DNA of 22,427 nucleotides from a bacterium UBP1_UBA4783 (GCA_002403075.1 DHHB01000100.1:18209-40635), one strand, 5' to 3'; positions 7,398-14,298 are shown, counted from the stretch's first letter. Translations and numbers: made by a program. Notes: a model not told the origin generated them from the letters alone.

Positions 7398-7416
7398 AAC
7401 GCCCATTTTTTGTCAA
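7388..7416 (-). promoter_or_regulatory. Perfect sigma-70 consensus promoter of the toxin-antitoxin pair
   Basis: On the minus strand TTGACA (7416-7411), a 17-base spacer and TATAAT (7393-7388) match the housekeeping consensus in all 12 positions. Transcription would start near 7381, giving a leader of about 37 bases before the antitoxin ATG. The core region is strikingly A/T-rich for this chromosome. Confidence 0.85.
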
Positions 7417-7434
7417 TCCCCGGGGTGATTTGCC

Positions 7435-7463
7435 TTGCGGGAGCGCTCCTGCGGTGCTACCTT
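7435..7463 (+). promoter_or_regulatory. Predicted promoter of the ffh operon
   Basis: TTGCGG at 7435-7440, a 17-base spacer and TACCTT at 7458-7463, extended to TACCTTTG. Transcription would start near 7470, just before the GGGAGG ribosome-binding site at 7475-7480. The same TTG...-N17-TA(C/T)C(T/C)T pattern occurs before three other genes in the window. It lies back to back with the antitoxin promoter, 18 bases away. Confidence 0.6.
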
Positions 7464-7490
7464 TGATACTTCCCGGGAGGTACGGCGGCC

Positions 7491-8813
7491 GTGTTTCAGG
7501 ATCTGAGCGACAAATTCGCCCGCGTGTTCAAGGAGCTCCGCGGACAGGGGAAGGTTCGCGAGGCGCACGTGCAGAGCGCCATGCGCGAGGTGCGCCGGGC
7601 GCTTCTCGAGGCGGACGTCAACTACAAGGTCGCCCGGGACTTCGTCGCGCGCGTGAGCGAACGCTCGCTCGGGCAGGCGGTTCTCGCGAGCCTCACGCCC
7701 GACCAGCAGATCGTGAAGATCGTGCACGAGGAGCTCGTGTCGCTGCTCGGCGCGAGGAACGCGCCGTTCAACCTCTCGGGGAACCCCGCCGGGATCATGA
7801 TCGTCGGCCTTCAGGGATCGGGCAAGACGAGCTTCGCCGCGAAGCTCGCCGTGCACGTCCGCAAGAAGGGGCGCCGCCCGCTCCTCGTGGCGGCGGACAT
7901 CTACCGTCCCGCCGCGGTGGAGCAGCTCTCGGTGCTCGCGCGGCAGATCTCAGCACCGGTGTACGCTCCGGGGACGGACCGGTCCGTCGTGGAGATCGTC
8001 GAGGGCGGCGTCCGCGAGGCGCGCCGCCAGCTCTGCGACACGGTGATCGTCGACACGGCCGGACGCCTGCACGTCGACCGCGGGATGATGAAGGAGATCG
8101 CGGACGCGAAGCGGGCGCTCGGGCCCGAGGAGACGCTGCTCGTCCTCGACAGCATGACGGGGCAGGAGGCCGTGCGCGTCGCCGAGGAGTTCCTGCGGGA
8201 GGTCGACTTCACCGGCGTCGTGCTCACGAAGCTCGACGGCGACACCAGAGGCGGCGCCGCGCTGTCGGTGGCGAGCGTCACCGGCAAGCCGATCGTCTTC
8301 GCTTGCGTCGGAGAGAAGCCGGACGACCTCGAGGCCTTCTATCCCGACCGCATGGCGAGCCGGATCCTGGGCATGGGGGACGTGCTCTCCCTCATCGAGA
8401 AGGCTCAGGAGACGATGGACGCCAAGGAGGCGGAGGCGCTCGAGCGGAAGCTCCGCAAGGAAACCTTTACCCTCGAGGACTTCCTCGGCGAGCTGCAGCG
8501 GCTCCGCAAGATGGGCCCGCTCGAGCAGGTGCTCGGGATGATCCCCGGGGTCAAGTTCCGCGGCGTCGCGCAGGGGGACGCCGGAGAGAAGGAGCTCCGC
8601 AGGATCGAGGCGATCATCCGCTCCATGACCCCCGACGAGCGCAGATCGCCGCAGATCATCGACGGAAGCCGCCGCAAGCGGATCGCGGCGGGGAGCGGGA
8701 CGAGCGTGCAGGACGTGAACCGGCTCCTCGGGCGGTTTCAGGAGATGCGGAAGATGATGAAGCGTTTTTCGAAGATGGCGGGCAAGTTCGATTTTCAGCT
8801 TCCCGCCGAGTAG
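7491..8813 (+). CDS. ffh: Signal recognition particle protein Ffh (SRP54)
   Basis: GTPase of the signal recognition particle. With SRP RNA it binds signal sequences on ribosomes and delivers them to FtsY and SecYEG. The protein has 440 residues, near the usual length. An N-terminal helical bundle (1-90) is followed by the G domain with P-loop GLQGSGKT at 106-113, DTAGR at 188-192 and TKLDGDTRGG at about 246-255. The C-terminal M domain (about 300-440) ends in a Met-rich segment EMRKMMKRFSKMAGK that forms the signal and RNA binding surface. The start is the GTG at 7491, with GGGAGG at 7475-7480. It heads a translation-related operon. The SRP RNA gene itself is not recognisable in the window. 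Confidence 0.97.
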   Translation: MFQDLSDKFARVFKELRGQGKVREAHVQSAMREVRRALLEADVNYKVARDFVARVSERSLGQAVLASLTPDQQIVKIVHEELVSLLGARNAPFNLSGNPAGIMIVGLQGSGKTSFAAKLAVHVRKKGRRPLLVAADIYRPAAVEQLSVLARQISAPVYAPGTDRSVVEIVEGGVREARRQLCDTVIVDTAGRLHVDRGMMKEIADAKRALGPEETLLVLDSMTGQEAVRVAEEFLREVDFTGVVLTKLDGDTRGGAALSVASVTGKPIVFACVGEKPDDLEAFYPDRMASRILGMGDVLSLIEKAQETMDAKEAEALERKLRKETFTLEDFLGELQRLRKMGPLEQVLGMIPGVKFRGVAQGDAGEKELRRIEAIIRSMTPDERRSPQIIDGSRRKRIAAGSGTSVQDVNRLLGRFQEMRKMMKRFSKMAGKFDFQLPAE

Positions 8814-8838
8814 GGCTGGCAACGACCGGAGGTACGAT

Positions 8839-9261
8839 TTGTCGGTAAAACTCAGAATGAAGCGCATGGGCACCAAGAAGCGTCCGTTCTACCGCGTGGT
8901 CGCGATCGACAGCCGCATGGCGCGCGACGGCCGGTTCATCGACATCGTCGGATTCTACAACCCGATGGTGAATCCGCCGGAGATCAAGATGGACGACGAC
9001 AAGGTGTACAATTGGCTCCGCAACGGCGCCCTCCCCTCGGAAAAGGTTCGGGAGCTTTTCCGCAGGATCGGGCTCATGGAAAAGTGGAGCCTCGTCAAGA
9101 AGGGCGTTTCGATCGCCGATCTCGACGCGAAGCTCGAGGAACGGCGCGCGAAGCAGCCGCGCCCGGCCGCCGACAAGGAAAAGAAGAAACGGCCGAACAA
9201 GAAGCAGGCGGCGAAGGCGGCTGCCGAAAAGGCCGCGGCGAAGAGCGAGGAGTCGGCGTAG
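8839..9261 (+). CDS. rpsP: 30S ribosomal protein S16 with a long C-terminal extension
   Basis: Assembly protein of the small ribosomal subunit, located in the 5' domain of 16S rRNA. The N-terminal part SVKLRMKRMGTKKRPFYRVV and the DGRFIDIVGFYNP motif identify S16. The protein has 140 residues, whereas S16 is usually 80-90. The extra 50 or so residues (from about 90) are rich in Lys, Ala and Glu and look disordered. The TTG start at 8839 is supported by GGAGGT at 8828-8833 and by the SVKxR N-terminus. The order ffh-rpsP-khpA-rimM-trmD-rplS is a classical ribosomal and tRNA-modification operon. Confidence 0.96.
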   Translation: MSVKLRMKRMGTKKRPFYRVVAIDSRMARDGRFIDIVGFYNPMVNPPEIKMDDDKVYNWLRNGALPSEKVRELFRRIGLMEKWSLVKKGVSIADLDAKLEERRAKQPRPAADKEKKKRPNKKQAAKAAAEKAAAKSEESA

Positions 9262-9330
9262 CACGAACGGGAGCCGCGGGCGGCCCGCCCGGGACCGCGG
9301 CGGCGTCCGCTTCAAACGCAGAGGAAACGC

Positions 9331-9576
9331 ATGAGCCTACAGAAAATCAAGACGATGGTCCGGAAGATCTCCGAGATGCTCGTCGACAGGCCCGACAAGA
9401 TCGTGCTCATCGACGAGAAACGGGACGACACGCACATCATCGTGCTGTCGGTCGATAAATCGGACGTCGGCAAAATCATCGGCAGGAGCGGCCAGACGGC
9501 GAAGGCGCTTCGCGCGCTCGTCAACGCGGCGGCGACCCGCCTCGGCGAAAAGGTCCTCCTCGAGATCCGCGAATAG
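9331..9576 (+). CDS. khpA: KH-domain RNA-binding protein KhpA (YlqC family)
   Basis: The protein has 81 residues and a single type II KH domain with the GxxG loop in GKIIGRSGQTAKALR at about 47-61. KhpA-family proteins bind RNA and in some Gram-positives work with KhpB/Jag in cell division and elongation control. The position between rpsP and rimM is highly conserved across bacteria and makes the assignment secure. The start is the ATG at 9331, preceded by AGAGGAA. The 69-base gap upstream is very GC-rich and holds short self-complementary G/C runs but no clear terminator. Confidence 0.93.
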   Translation: MSLQKIKTMVRKISEMLVDRPDKIVLIDEKRDDTHIIVLSVDKSDVGKIIGRSGQTAKALRALVNAAATRLGEKVLLEIRE

Positions 9577-9602
9577 CGCGTCCGGCGGGAGGTGCTCTCG
9601 AT

Positions 9603-10124
9603 ATGGCCCCACGGGCCGTGCTCGGGACCGTCGTGAAGACGGTCGGCCTCAAGGGAGAGGTGAAGCTTCTCCCCGCGCCCGATTTCTGGCCGGAGGCGCT
9701 CGAGGCCGAGGCGATCGGGATCGTCGCGGACGGCGCGCCGTCGGGCACGGCGCGCGTCGCGCGGTGGCGCTGGAAGGGCCAGACGATCATCCTCTCGCTC
9801 GAGGGGGTCGACACCGTGGAGAAGGCGGAACCGCTCGTCGGATCGAGCTTCGTGCTCGAGCTCGGCGGCCTCGATCCGGAGATCCGGCCCGGCCGCATGC
9901 TTCCGTGCGAGTACGTCGGGCTCGCGGTGCGGCTTCCGGACGGTTCCACGCTCGGCACGGTCGTGGACATGCTCCTCGGGCCGGCGCAGAACTGCCTCAT
10001 CGTCGAGCGGGACGGAGAGCGGTATCTCGTGCCGGAGGTGCCCGGCATCGTGAAGCGCGTGGCGGTCGACGAAGGCGTCATCGATATCGATCCCCCGGCG
10101 GGGCTCTTCGATTTCAAGTGGTAG
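9603..10124 (+). CDS. rimM: 16S rRNA processing / 30S maturation factor RimM
   Basis: Assists late maturation of the 30S head, binding S19 and free 30S subunits. The protein has 173 residues. The N-terminal barrel begins LGTVVKTVGLKGEVKLLP, matching the family pattern G-x-(I/V)-x-x-x-(H/V)-G-(L/I)-K-G-E-(V/L). The C-terminal PRC-barrel domain from about residue 95 includes the G-x-V-x-D-x-L-x-G-x-x-x-x-L-(I/V)-V pattern and LVPEVPGIVKRV. The residue usually found as His or Arg before G in the first motif is Val here, a minor variation. The ATG at 9603 follows GGGAGGT with slightly long spacing. The gene ends 8 bases before trmD. Confidence 0.95.
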   Translation: MAPRAVLGTVVKTVGLKGEVKLLPAPDFWPEALEAEAIGIVADGAPSGTARVARWRWKGQTIILSLEGVDTVEKAEPLVGSSFVLELGGLDPEIRPGRMLPCEYVGLAVRLPDGSTLGTVVDMLLGPAQNCLIVERDGERYLVPEVPGIVKRVAVDEGVIDIDPPAGLFDFKW

Positions 10125-10132
10125 CGGAGCGC

Positions 10133-10849
10133 ATGGATATCTATTTCATAACGATATTCCCCGAGATGTTCCGCGAGGCGCTCGCGGCCGGGATGACCGG
10201 CATCGCCGAGCGCAACGGCGCCGTGCGGTACCACGTCGTCAACCTGCGCGACTTCGCCGAGGACCGCTACGGCTCGGTGGACGACTACCCCTACGGCGGC
10301 GGCCCGGGGATGATCCTCATGGCCCCGCCGCTCGTGCGGGCCGTCGAATCGGTCCGCCCGGCCGCGGGCGCTGGCGACGCCCCCGTCATCCTGCTCTCCC
10401 CGTGCGGCGCGGTCTTCACGCAGGCCAAGGCGCACGAGCTCGCCGGGAAAAGCTCCCTCGTCTTCGTCTGCGGCCGCTACAAGGGAGTGGACGAGCGGGT
10501 GCTCGATCTCGTCGTCACCGAGAGCCTTTCGATCGGGGACTACATTCTCAGCGGCGGTGAGCTCGCGGCGCTCGTCGTCACCGACGCCGTCGTCCGCTGT
10601 CTCCCGAACGTCATCGGCGACGAACGTTCGCGCGACACCGATTCGTTTTCGGCGGAGCGCGAGTTCTCCCTCGATGCGGCGTACTACACGAGGCCGCCGG
10701 AGTTCCGCGGCCTCGCGGTTCCCGAGACGCTGCTCTCGGGGAACCACGCGCGCATCGCCGAATGGCGGGAGCGGTCGGCGCGCGAGCGCACCGAACGCTG
10801 CCGGCCGGATCTTCTCGCGAAAGCACGTACCAAAGGAATCGACGACTAA
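10133..10849 (+). CDS. trmD: tRNA (guanine-N1-)-methyltransferase TrmD
   Basis: Methylates G37 next to the anticodon using S-adenosylmethionine, preventing +1 frameshifts. The protein has 238 residues and the SPOUT trefoil-knot fold. It starts MDIYFITIFPEMF. DDYPYGGGPGM is at about 50-60. The SAM-binding knot motifs are LSPCGAVFTQ, CGRYKGVDER and IGDYILSGGELA. GNHARIAEWR toward the C-terminus is typical. The ATG at 10133 has GCGGAG just upstream and lies 8 bases after rimM. A longer in-frame reading back into rimM exists but lacks conserved residues. rplS follows after 9 bases with a strong ribosome-binding site. Confidence 0.97.
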   Translation: MDIYFITIFPEMFREALAAGMTGIAERNGAVRYHVVNLRDFAEDRYGSVDDYPYGGGPGMILMAPPLVRAVESVRPAAGAGDAPVILLSPCGAVFTQAKAHELAGKSSLVFVCGRYKGVDERVLDLVVTESLSIGDYILSGGELAALVVTDAVVRCLPNVIGDERSRDTDSFSAEREFSLDAAYYTRPPEFRGLAVPETLLSGNHARIAEWRERSARERTERCRPDLLAKARTKGIDD

Positions 10850-10858
10850 GGAGGCCAC

Positions 10859-11215
10859 ATGGATATTCTCAACCAGATCGCGGCGAAACGGATGAAGGAA
10901 TCGGTCCCCCAGTTCAGCGTCGGGGACACGGTGCGCGTCGACGTGCGCGTCGTCGAGGGCGGGCGCGAGCGCGTGCAGGCGTTTCAGGGGACGATCATTC
11001 AGCGCCGCGGCTCGGGCCTCGGCGAGACCTTCACCGTGCGCAAGGTGACGCAGGGCGTCGGCGTCGAGCGCATATTCCCGCTCCATTCGCCGAACGTCTC
11101 GGCGATCCGCGTGCTCCGCAGGGGCAAGGTGCGCCGCGCGAAGCTCTTCTACCTGCGCCAGCTCATGGGGAAGGCCGCCCGCATCGAGGAGAAGACGGAG
11201 AAGGCGGAGGAATGA
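10859..11215 (+). CDS. rplS: 50S ribosomal protein L19
   Basis: Large-subunit protein at the 30S-50S interface. The protein has 118 residues, the family norm. Diagnostic segments are FSVGDTVRVDVRVVEG, FQGTIIQRRGSG and the C-terminal RRGKVRRAKLFYLR. The ATG at 10859 is preceded by AAGGAGGCCAC, a near-perfect Shine-Dalgarno sequence suited to high expression. The stop overlaps the rnhB start as ATGA. Confidence 0.97.
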   Translation: MDILNQIAAKRMKESVPQFSVGDTVRVDVRVVEGGRERVQAFQGTIIQRRGSGLGETFTVRKVTQGVGVERIFPLHSPNVSAIRVLRRGKVRRAKLFYLRQLMGKAARIEEKTEKAEE

Positions 11216-11874
11216 CCCCGCGCGGCCGCATCGCCGTCGACGAGCTCGTCCGGTTCGACCGTCTGCGCCTCGCGCCGTCCGTCCGGACGCTCGCGGGGGT
11301 GGACGAGGCCGGGAGGGGGGCGCTCGCGGGCCCCGTGGTCGCCGCCGCCGTCGTATGCGAGCCGTGCGAGGCCCTCTCGCGCGTCCGCGATTCCAAGCTC
11401 ATCGCCGAGCGCGAGCGGGAGCGGCTCCACGACGTCATCGTCGAACGATGCGCCGCCTTCGGGATCGGCGTGCTCGAGCCGGACGAGATCGACCGCATGA
11501 ACATCCTGCGGGCAACGCTCGCCGCCATGCGAACGGCGGTCGAAGGGCTCTCCGTGGCGCCCGATCTCGTTCTCGTCGACGGGATCCACGTGCCGGCCGT
11601 GGCGTACCCCGCCGCGGCGATCCCCGGCGGAGACCGGAAGAGCTTCGTCGTCGCGGCGGCCTCGATCGTCGCCAAGGTTACGAGGGACCGCATCATGCGC
11701 GAGCGCGCCGAGCGCTACGGCGGCTACGGTTTCACGACGAACAAGGGATACGGCACGCGGGAGCATATAGAGGCGATACGGCTCCGGGGCCGGACGGAGA
11801 TCCACCGGATGAGCTTCCGGATCCGGGAGCAGCTTCGATTGGAATGGGACGGCGGGGGGCCGCGGGAGCGGTGA
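11212..11874 (+). CDS. rnhB: Ribonuclease HII
   Basis: Cleaves the RNA strand of RNA-DNA hybrids and nicks at single ribonucleotides embedded in DNA. The protein has 220 residues. The active-site acids are visible: Asp31 and Glu32 in GVDEAGRG, Asp123 in VDGIHVP and Asp159 in KVTRDR. The family motifs DSKLI at about 60-64 and SIVAKVTRDR at about 151-160 are intact, as is GYGFTTNKGYGTREH. The ATG at 11212 overlaps the rplS stop by 4 bases, with GGCGGAGGA upstream, so it is translationally coupled. rplS-rnhB-yraN is a common order. Confidence 0.96.
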   Translation: MTPRGRIAVDELVRFDRLRLAPSVRTLAGVDEAGRGALAGPVVAAAVVCEPCEALSRVRDSKLIAERERERLHDVIVERCAAFGIGVLEPDEIDRMNILRATLAAMRTAVEGLSVAPDLVLVDGIHVPAVAYPAAAIPGGDRKSFVVAAASIVAKVTRDRIMRERAERYGGYGFTTNKGYGTREHIEAIRLRGRTEIHRMSFRIREQLRLEWDGGGPRER

Positions 11875-11905
11875 GCGGGGCGCGGAGTTCCGGAAAGGGG
11901 CGGCG

Positions 11906-12274
11906 GTGGCGGAGGGGAACGCGGGGGCCGGGAGACGCGGCGAGCGGATCGCGGCCGAGTACCTCGAGCTCGCCGGATGCGCGGTCATCGGGCGCAACGT
12001 GCGCGCGGGACATCTCGAGATCGATCTCGTCGTTCGGGACGGCCCCTGCGTCGTCTTCGTCGAGGTGAAGCTGCGGCGCGGCGACCGGTTCGGCGGGGCG
12101 CTCGAGGCGGTTCATCCCGGCCAGCTTCGGCGCCTGCGGCTGGCGGCGGGCCGCTACCTCGCCGGAGCCCCCGAAGCGCGGGGCGCGCGGGAGTACCGCT
12201 TCGATCTCGTGGCGCTCGACGTCGACTCGGCGGGACGGGGAATGGTGCTCCGGCACCTGCGGGGCATCGGCTAG
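11906..12274 (+). CDS. yraN: YraN family protein (UPF0102, restriction-endonuclease-like fold)
   Basis: The protein has 122 residues, typical for UPF0102. It shows the family core: GRRGERIAAEYLE, then RNVRAGHLEIDLVV, then VVFVEVKLR. This is a PD-(D/E)xK-type arrangement with Glu and Asp in LEID and Glu-x-Lys in FVEVK. The family is predicted to be nuclease-like; its cellular role is not firmly established, although the steady link with rnhB suggests nucleic-acid processing. The GTG start at 11906 follows GGAAAGGGG. It is the last gene of the ffh operon; no clear terminator follows before the next promoter at 12283. Confidence 0.9.
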   Translation: MAEGNAGAGRRGERIAAEYLELAGCAVIGRNVRAGHLEIDLVVRDGPCVVFVEVKLRRGDRFGGALEAVHPGQLRRLRLAAGRYLAGAPEARGAREYRFDLVALDVDSAGRGMVLRHLRGIG

Positions 12275-12282
12275 AAAATGGC

Positions 12283-12311
12283 TTGATTTAATGGCGTAAG
12301 CTCTCTATCTT
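12283..12311 (+). promoter_or_regulatory. Predicted promoter of the small lipoprotein gene
   Basis: TTGATT at 12283-12288, a 17-base spacer and TATCTT at 12306-12311. It would start transcription near 12318 and leave a leader of about 38 bases containing AAGGAGGG at 12338-12345. It has the same architecture as the promoters before ffh, the zinc-ribbon gene and the M29 peptidase. Confidence 0.6.
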
Positions 12312-12355
12312 TTCGACATACTCGAACCACGGACGTCAAGGAGGGATTCGCGGCA

Positions 12356-12961
12356 ATGAGATCGACGCTTTCGATTCTGGCCTGTGTTATCGTGCTCGCC
12401 GTCTCCGGATGCGGCACCGTCGACAAGGTCGTGAAGAAGGATATCCCCATTCAGGAGATCGACAAGCTCGAGGATACCTACGTCGGCAGGACATCGTGGA
12501 CGAGAGCCCTCCTCATCGATCTCGGCCCCGAAGGGGTCATCGACCGCGACGTCAAGGTCAAGATCGTGAGCCTCGATCTCCACTGGAACGGCGCCGTCAC
12601 CGTCGAAGGTCCGGGCCGCCGCCGCATCCGCCACGGCCTCGAGCTCGAGAGGCCGCTCACGATGCAGTCCGTCGAGGAAAGGCTGAACCGGCTCTTCTGG
12701 TTCCACAACCCCGAATACCGCTACCGCATGAATCTCCGCAAGTACGGCAAGAAGACCGCCAAGGCGATCTTCGACCACCAGCTCTTCAAGGGCATGAAGC
12801 GGGAGGCCGCGATCGAGTCGTGGGGGTTCCCCGACGAGATGAAGAGCATCGAGCTCGGCGGAAGCATTCAGGAGCAGTGGATCTACAAGGACGTCCGCCA
12901 GAAAACGAAGAAGCGCTACATCTACATCGTCGACGGAAACGTCGACAACTGGGAAGAGTAG
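12356..12961 (+). CDS. Predicted lipoprotein with a BamE/SmpA-like C-terminal region
   Basis: The protein has 201 residues and a lipoprotein signal peptide: hydrophobic stretch 5-18 and lipobox VSGC with the lipidated Cys19. I do not recognise a named family. The C-terminal third (about 140-200) contains F-K-G-M-K-R-E-x-x-x-x-x-W-G-x-P followed by a W-I-Y strand and a Y-I-Y-I-V-D-G strand. This pattern recalls the SmpA/OmlA (BamE) fold, in which a helix with a G-x-P turn precedes a small sheet. It probably faces the periplasm on a membrane. The ATG at 12356 has AAGGAGGG upstream. The 114-residue protein at 14299 has a similar C-terminal pattern. Confidence 0.8.
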   Translation: MRSTLSILACVIVLAVSGCGTVDKVVKKDIPIQEIDKLEDTYVGRTSWTRALLIDLGPEGVIDRDVKVKIVSLDLHWNGAVTVEGPGRRRIRHGLELERPLTMQSVEERLNRLFWFHNPEYRYRMNLRKYGKKTAKAIFDHQLFKGMKREAAIESWGFPDEMKSIELGGSIQEQWIYKDVRQKTKKRYIYIVDGNVDNWEE

Positions 12962-13025
12962 ACGGCCTCGCGCTCCATTCCGCGCCGCAACGGACCGCCT
13001 GATCGCGGGTTGATCCCCCCGGGGC

Positions 13026-13148
13026 AAAAAAAGTCCCCGCCGGAAAGTGGGGGGGATGTCCTGGGACACATCTCTTTATTCAAGAGCTGAGCCCGCGGTT
13101 AATTTTTCTCCAGAACAACCCGCCAGCACTGTTTCAGCAGGGACCTCC
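13026..13148 (-). ncRNA. Candidate structured small RNA, about 120 nt, rod-shaped (6S-like layout)
   Basis: There is no credible ORF here, but the minus strand carries a perfect promoter (13183-13155), a predicted start near 13148 and a run of seven T at 13032-13026. The transcript can fold end to end. Bases 13146-13135 pair with 13031-13042 (12 pairs, three of them G-U), 13133-13132 with 13044-13045, 13130-13127 with 13046-13049, 13124-13123 with 13050-13051, 13121-13119 with 13053-13055 and 13117-13110 with 13057-13064 (8 pairs). A bubble of 23 bases (5' side) opposite 7 bases follows, then an apical hairpin 13086-13082/13076-13072. The closing helix plus the U-run can act as terminator. 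The long rod with central bubble resembles 6S RNA; identity is unproven. A REP/MITE-like repeat is the main alternative. Confidence 0.55.
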
Positions 13149-13154
13149 ATTTCC

Positions 13155-13183
13155 ATTATACCCCCGTTTCGCAAAGGTGTCAA
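13155..13183 (-). promoter_or_regulatory. Perfect sigma-70 consensus promoter for the candidate small RNA
   Basis: On the minus strand TTGACA (13183-13178), a 17-base spacer and TATAAT (13160-13155) match consensus at all 12 positions. It lies 42 bases beyond the exporter stop codon and points away from any protein gene in the same orientation, into the structured non-coding stretch. Confidence 0.8.
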
Positions 13184-13224
13184 CGTGCCGAAGTGCGTTT
13201 TTCAGGGGATCGCCGGCGAATATC

Positions 13225-14175
13225 TCAATTTCTATCTCTCGCGCCGTTTCCCTGCGCGAGCCACAGGCCGGCGAGCACGACCGCGCTCCCGAGGAGGAAC
13301 CAGCCGGTAATCTCTTCTCCGAAGAAGAACCAGCCGAAGAGCGCGGCGAGCGGGGGGTTGAGGTAGACGTAGGAGGCGACCTCCGTCGCGGGGAGGCGGG
13401 AGAGGGCGGCGACCCATATGAGAAATCCCACGATCGTGCACAGCACCGAGAGGTGCGCGAGGGCGGCCCATTGCTGCCACGAGAAGGCCGCGACCGTCCG
13501 GAAGAAACCGCCGTCGGCGAGGGCGAGGAACGGCACGGTGCCGATGACGAGCGTGAGGTAGGTGACGACGACGGGGGAGGACCGGCGAAGGAGGTTCTTC
13601 CCGACGATCGTGTAGATCGACCACGAGAGCGGGGCGAGCGCCGTGATGAGGACGTAGCGGAGCTCGGCGTTCTCCACCGAGGCGACGCCCGCGAGCCCCA
13701 CGCGCCCCCAGCGCACGACGAAAAACAGCCCCGCGAACGCGACGACGATCCCGAGCACGCGGCGCAGGGGCACCCTCTCCCTCAGAAACAGGATCGCGAG
13801 CACGAGGATGAAAAGCGGGGAGAGGGTCGTGAGGAGGGAGGCCGCCCCCGGTTTGACCCCGCCCTGTCCGGTATAGAGAAAAAAGTTGTAGCCCGCCACT
13901 CCGGTGAGCCCCATCGCGATCGCCCGGAGAGGCGCCGCGCGGAGGATCGCAACCGTATCCCGGCGCCGGGACGGCGAGATCGCGAGAAACAGCAGGCAAA
14001 AGACCGAGACCGGGAGGAACCGCGCGAGAACGAGCTCCATCGGGTCGAGGGTCTCGAGGAGGTACTTGATCGCCGTGAACGAGTTCGCCCAGATGACGAA
14101 GAGCAGCACGAGGAGCGCCCTCATCGCGGGGACCGGGATGGCGGATTTCGCGCCGGGGGCCGGTGCCGAAACCAT
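13225..14175 (-). CDS. EamA/DMT-superfamily exporter (RhaT/YdcZ-like permease)
   Basis: The protein has 316 residues and about ten hydrophobic segments arranged as two repeats of five helices, the EamA design. Visible family features include the first helix FVIWANSFTAIKYLLE, RFLPVS in helix 2, LSPLFILVLAILFLRERV in repeat one and the matching YLNPPLAALFGWFFFGEEI in repeat two. DMT exporters move amino acids, purines or other small metabolites out of the cell; the substrate cannot be read from sequence. I chose the ATG at 14175 because GAGAGG lies 6 bases upstream; a longer frame would extend into the neighbouring divergent gene. It is transcribed away from the small secreted protein at 14299. 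Confidence 0.9.
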   Translation of the reverse strand: MVSAPAPGAKSAIPVPAMRALLVLLFVIWANSFTAIKYLLETLDPMELVLARFLPVSVFCLLFLAISPSRRRDTVAILRAAPLRAIAMGLTGVAGYNFFLYTGQGGVKPGAASLLTTLSPLFILVLAILFLRERVPLRRVLGIVVAFAGLFFVVRWGRVGLAGVASVENAELRYVLITALAPLSWSIYTIVGKNLLRRSSPVVVTYLTLVIGTVPFLALADGGFFRTVAAFSWQQWAALAHLSVLCTIVGFLIWVAALSRLPATEVASYVYLNPPLAALFGWFFFGEEITGWFLLGSAVVLAGLWLAQGNGARDRN

Positions 14176-14205
14176 GAGCAACCTCTCGAAGCGCCGAGGA
14201 GCGCC

Positions 14206-14235
14206 TTGAAACGACAAGGTCGAATATGGTACAAT
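14206..14235 (+). promoter_or_regulatory. Predicted promoter of the small secreted protein gene
   Basis: TTGAAA at 14206-14211, an 18-base spacer and TACAAT at 14230-14235. The start would fall near 14242, with a leader of about 57 bases. The region is shared with the divergent exporter gene, whose ATG is 31 bases to the left of the -35 box. A CCTTG-N6-CAAGG inverted repeat (14204-14219) covers the -35 box. Confidence 0.6.
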
Positions 14236-14243
14236 AGTACCAT
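14226..14243. promoter_or_regulatory. Inverted repeat overlapping the -10 box, possible operator
   Basis: ATGGTAC and GTACCAT form perfect 7-base arms around AATA and cover the TACAAT box. In the intergenic region between divergent genes this is a good position for a repressor site. The regulator is unknown, and no regulator gene is adjacent. Confidence 0.5.
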
Positions 14244-14298
14244 GCAGGGCGGCAAGTAAAGCATCGTAGGTCCGCAACAGCGAAAGGATGTGGGGGAA

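Noticed and set aside
13026..13148. SRP (4.5S) RNA as identity of the candidate small RNA
   Set aside because: The rod shape fits, but the conserved apical SRP segment with the GGAAG loop is absent; the apical loop here is GAAUA.
13026..13148. tmRNA or RNase P RNA as identity of the same region
   Set aside because: The transcript is far too short, and no tRNA-like ends or RNase P core motifs are seen.
13047..13310. 87-codon plus-strand open frame in the intergenic region
   Set aside because: No ribosome-binding site and no recognisable domain. It overlaps the hairpins, the promoter boxes and the exporter 3' end.
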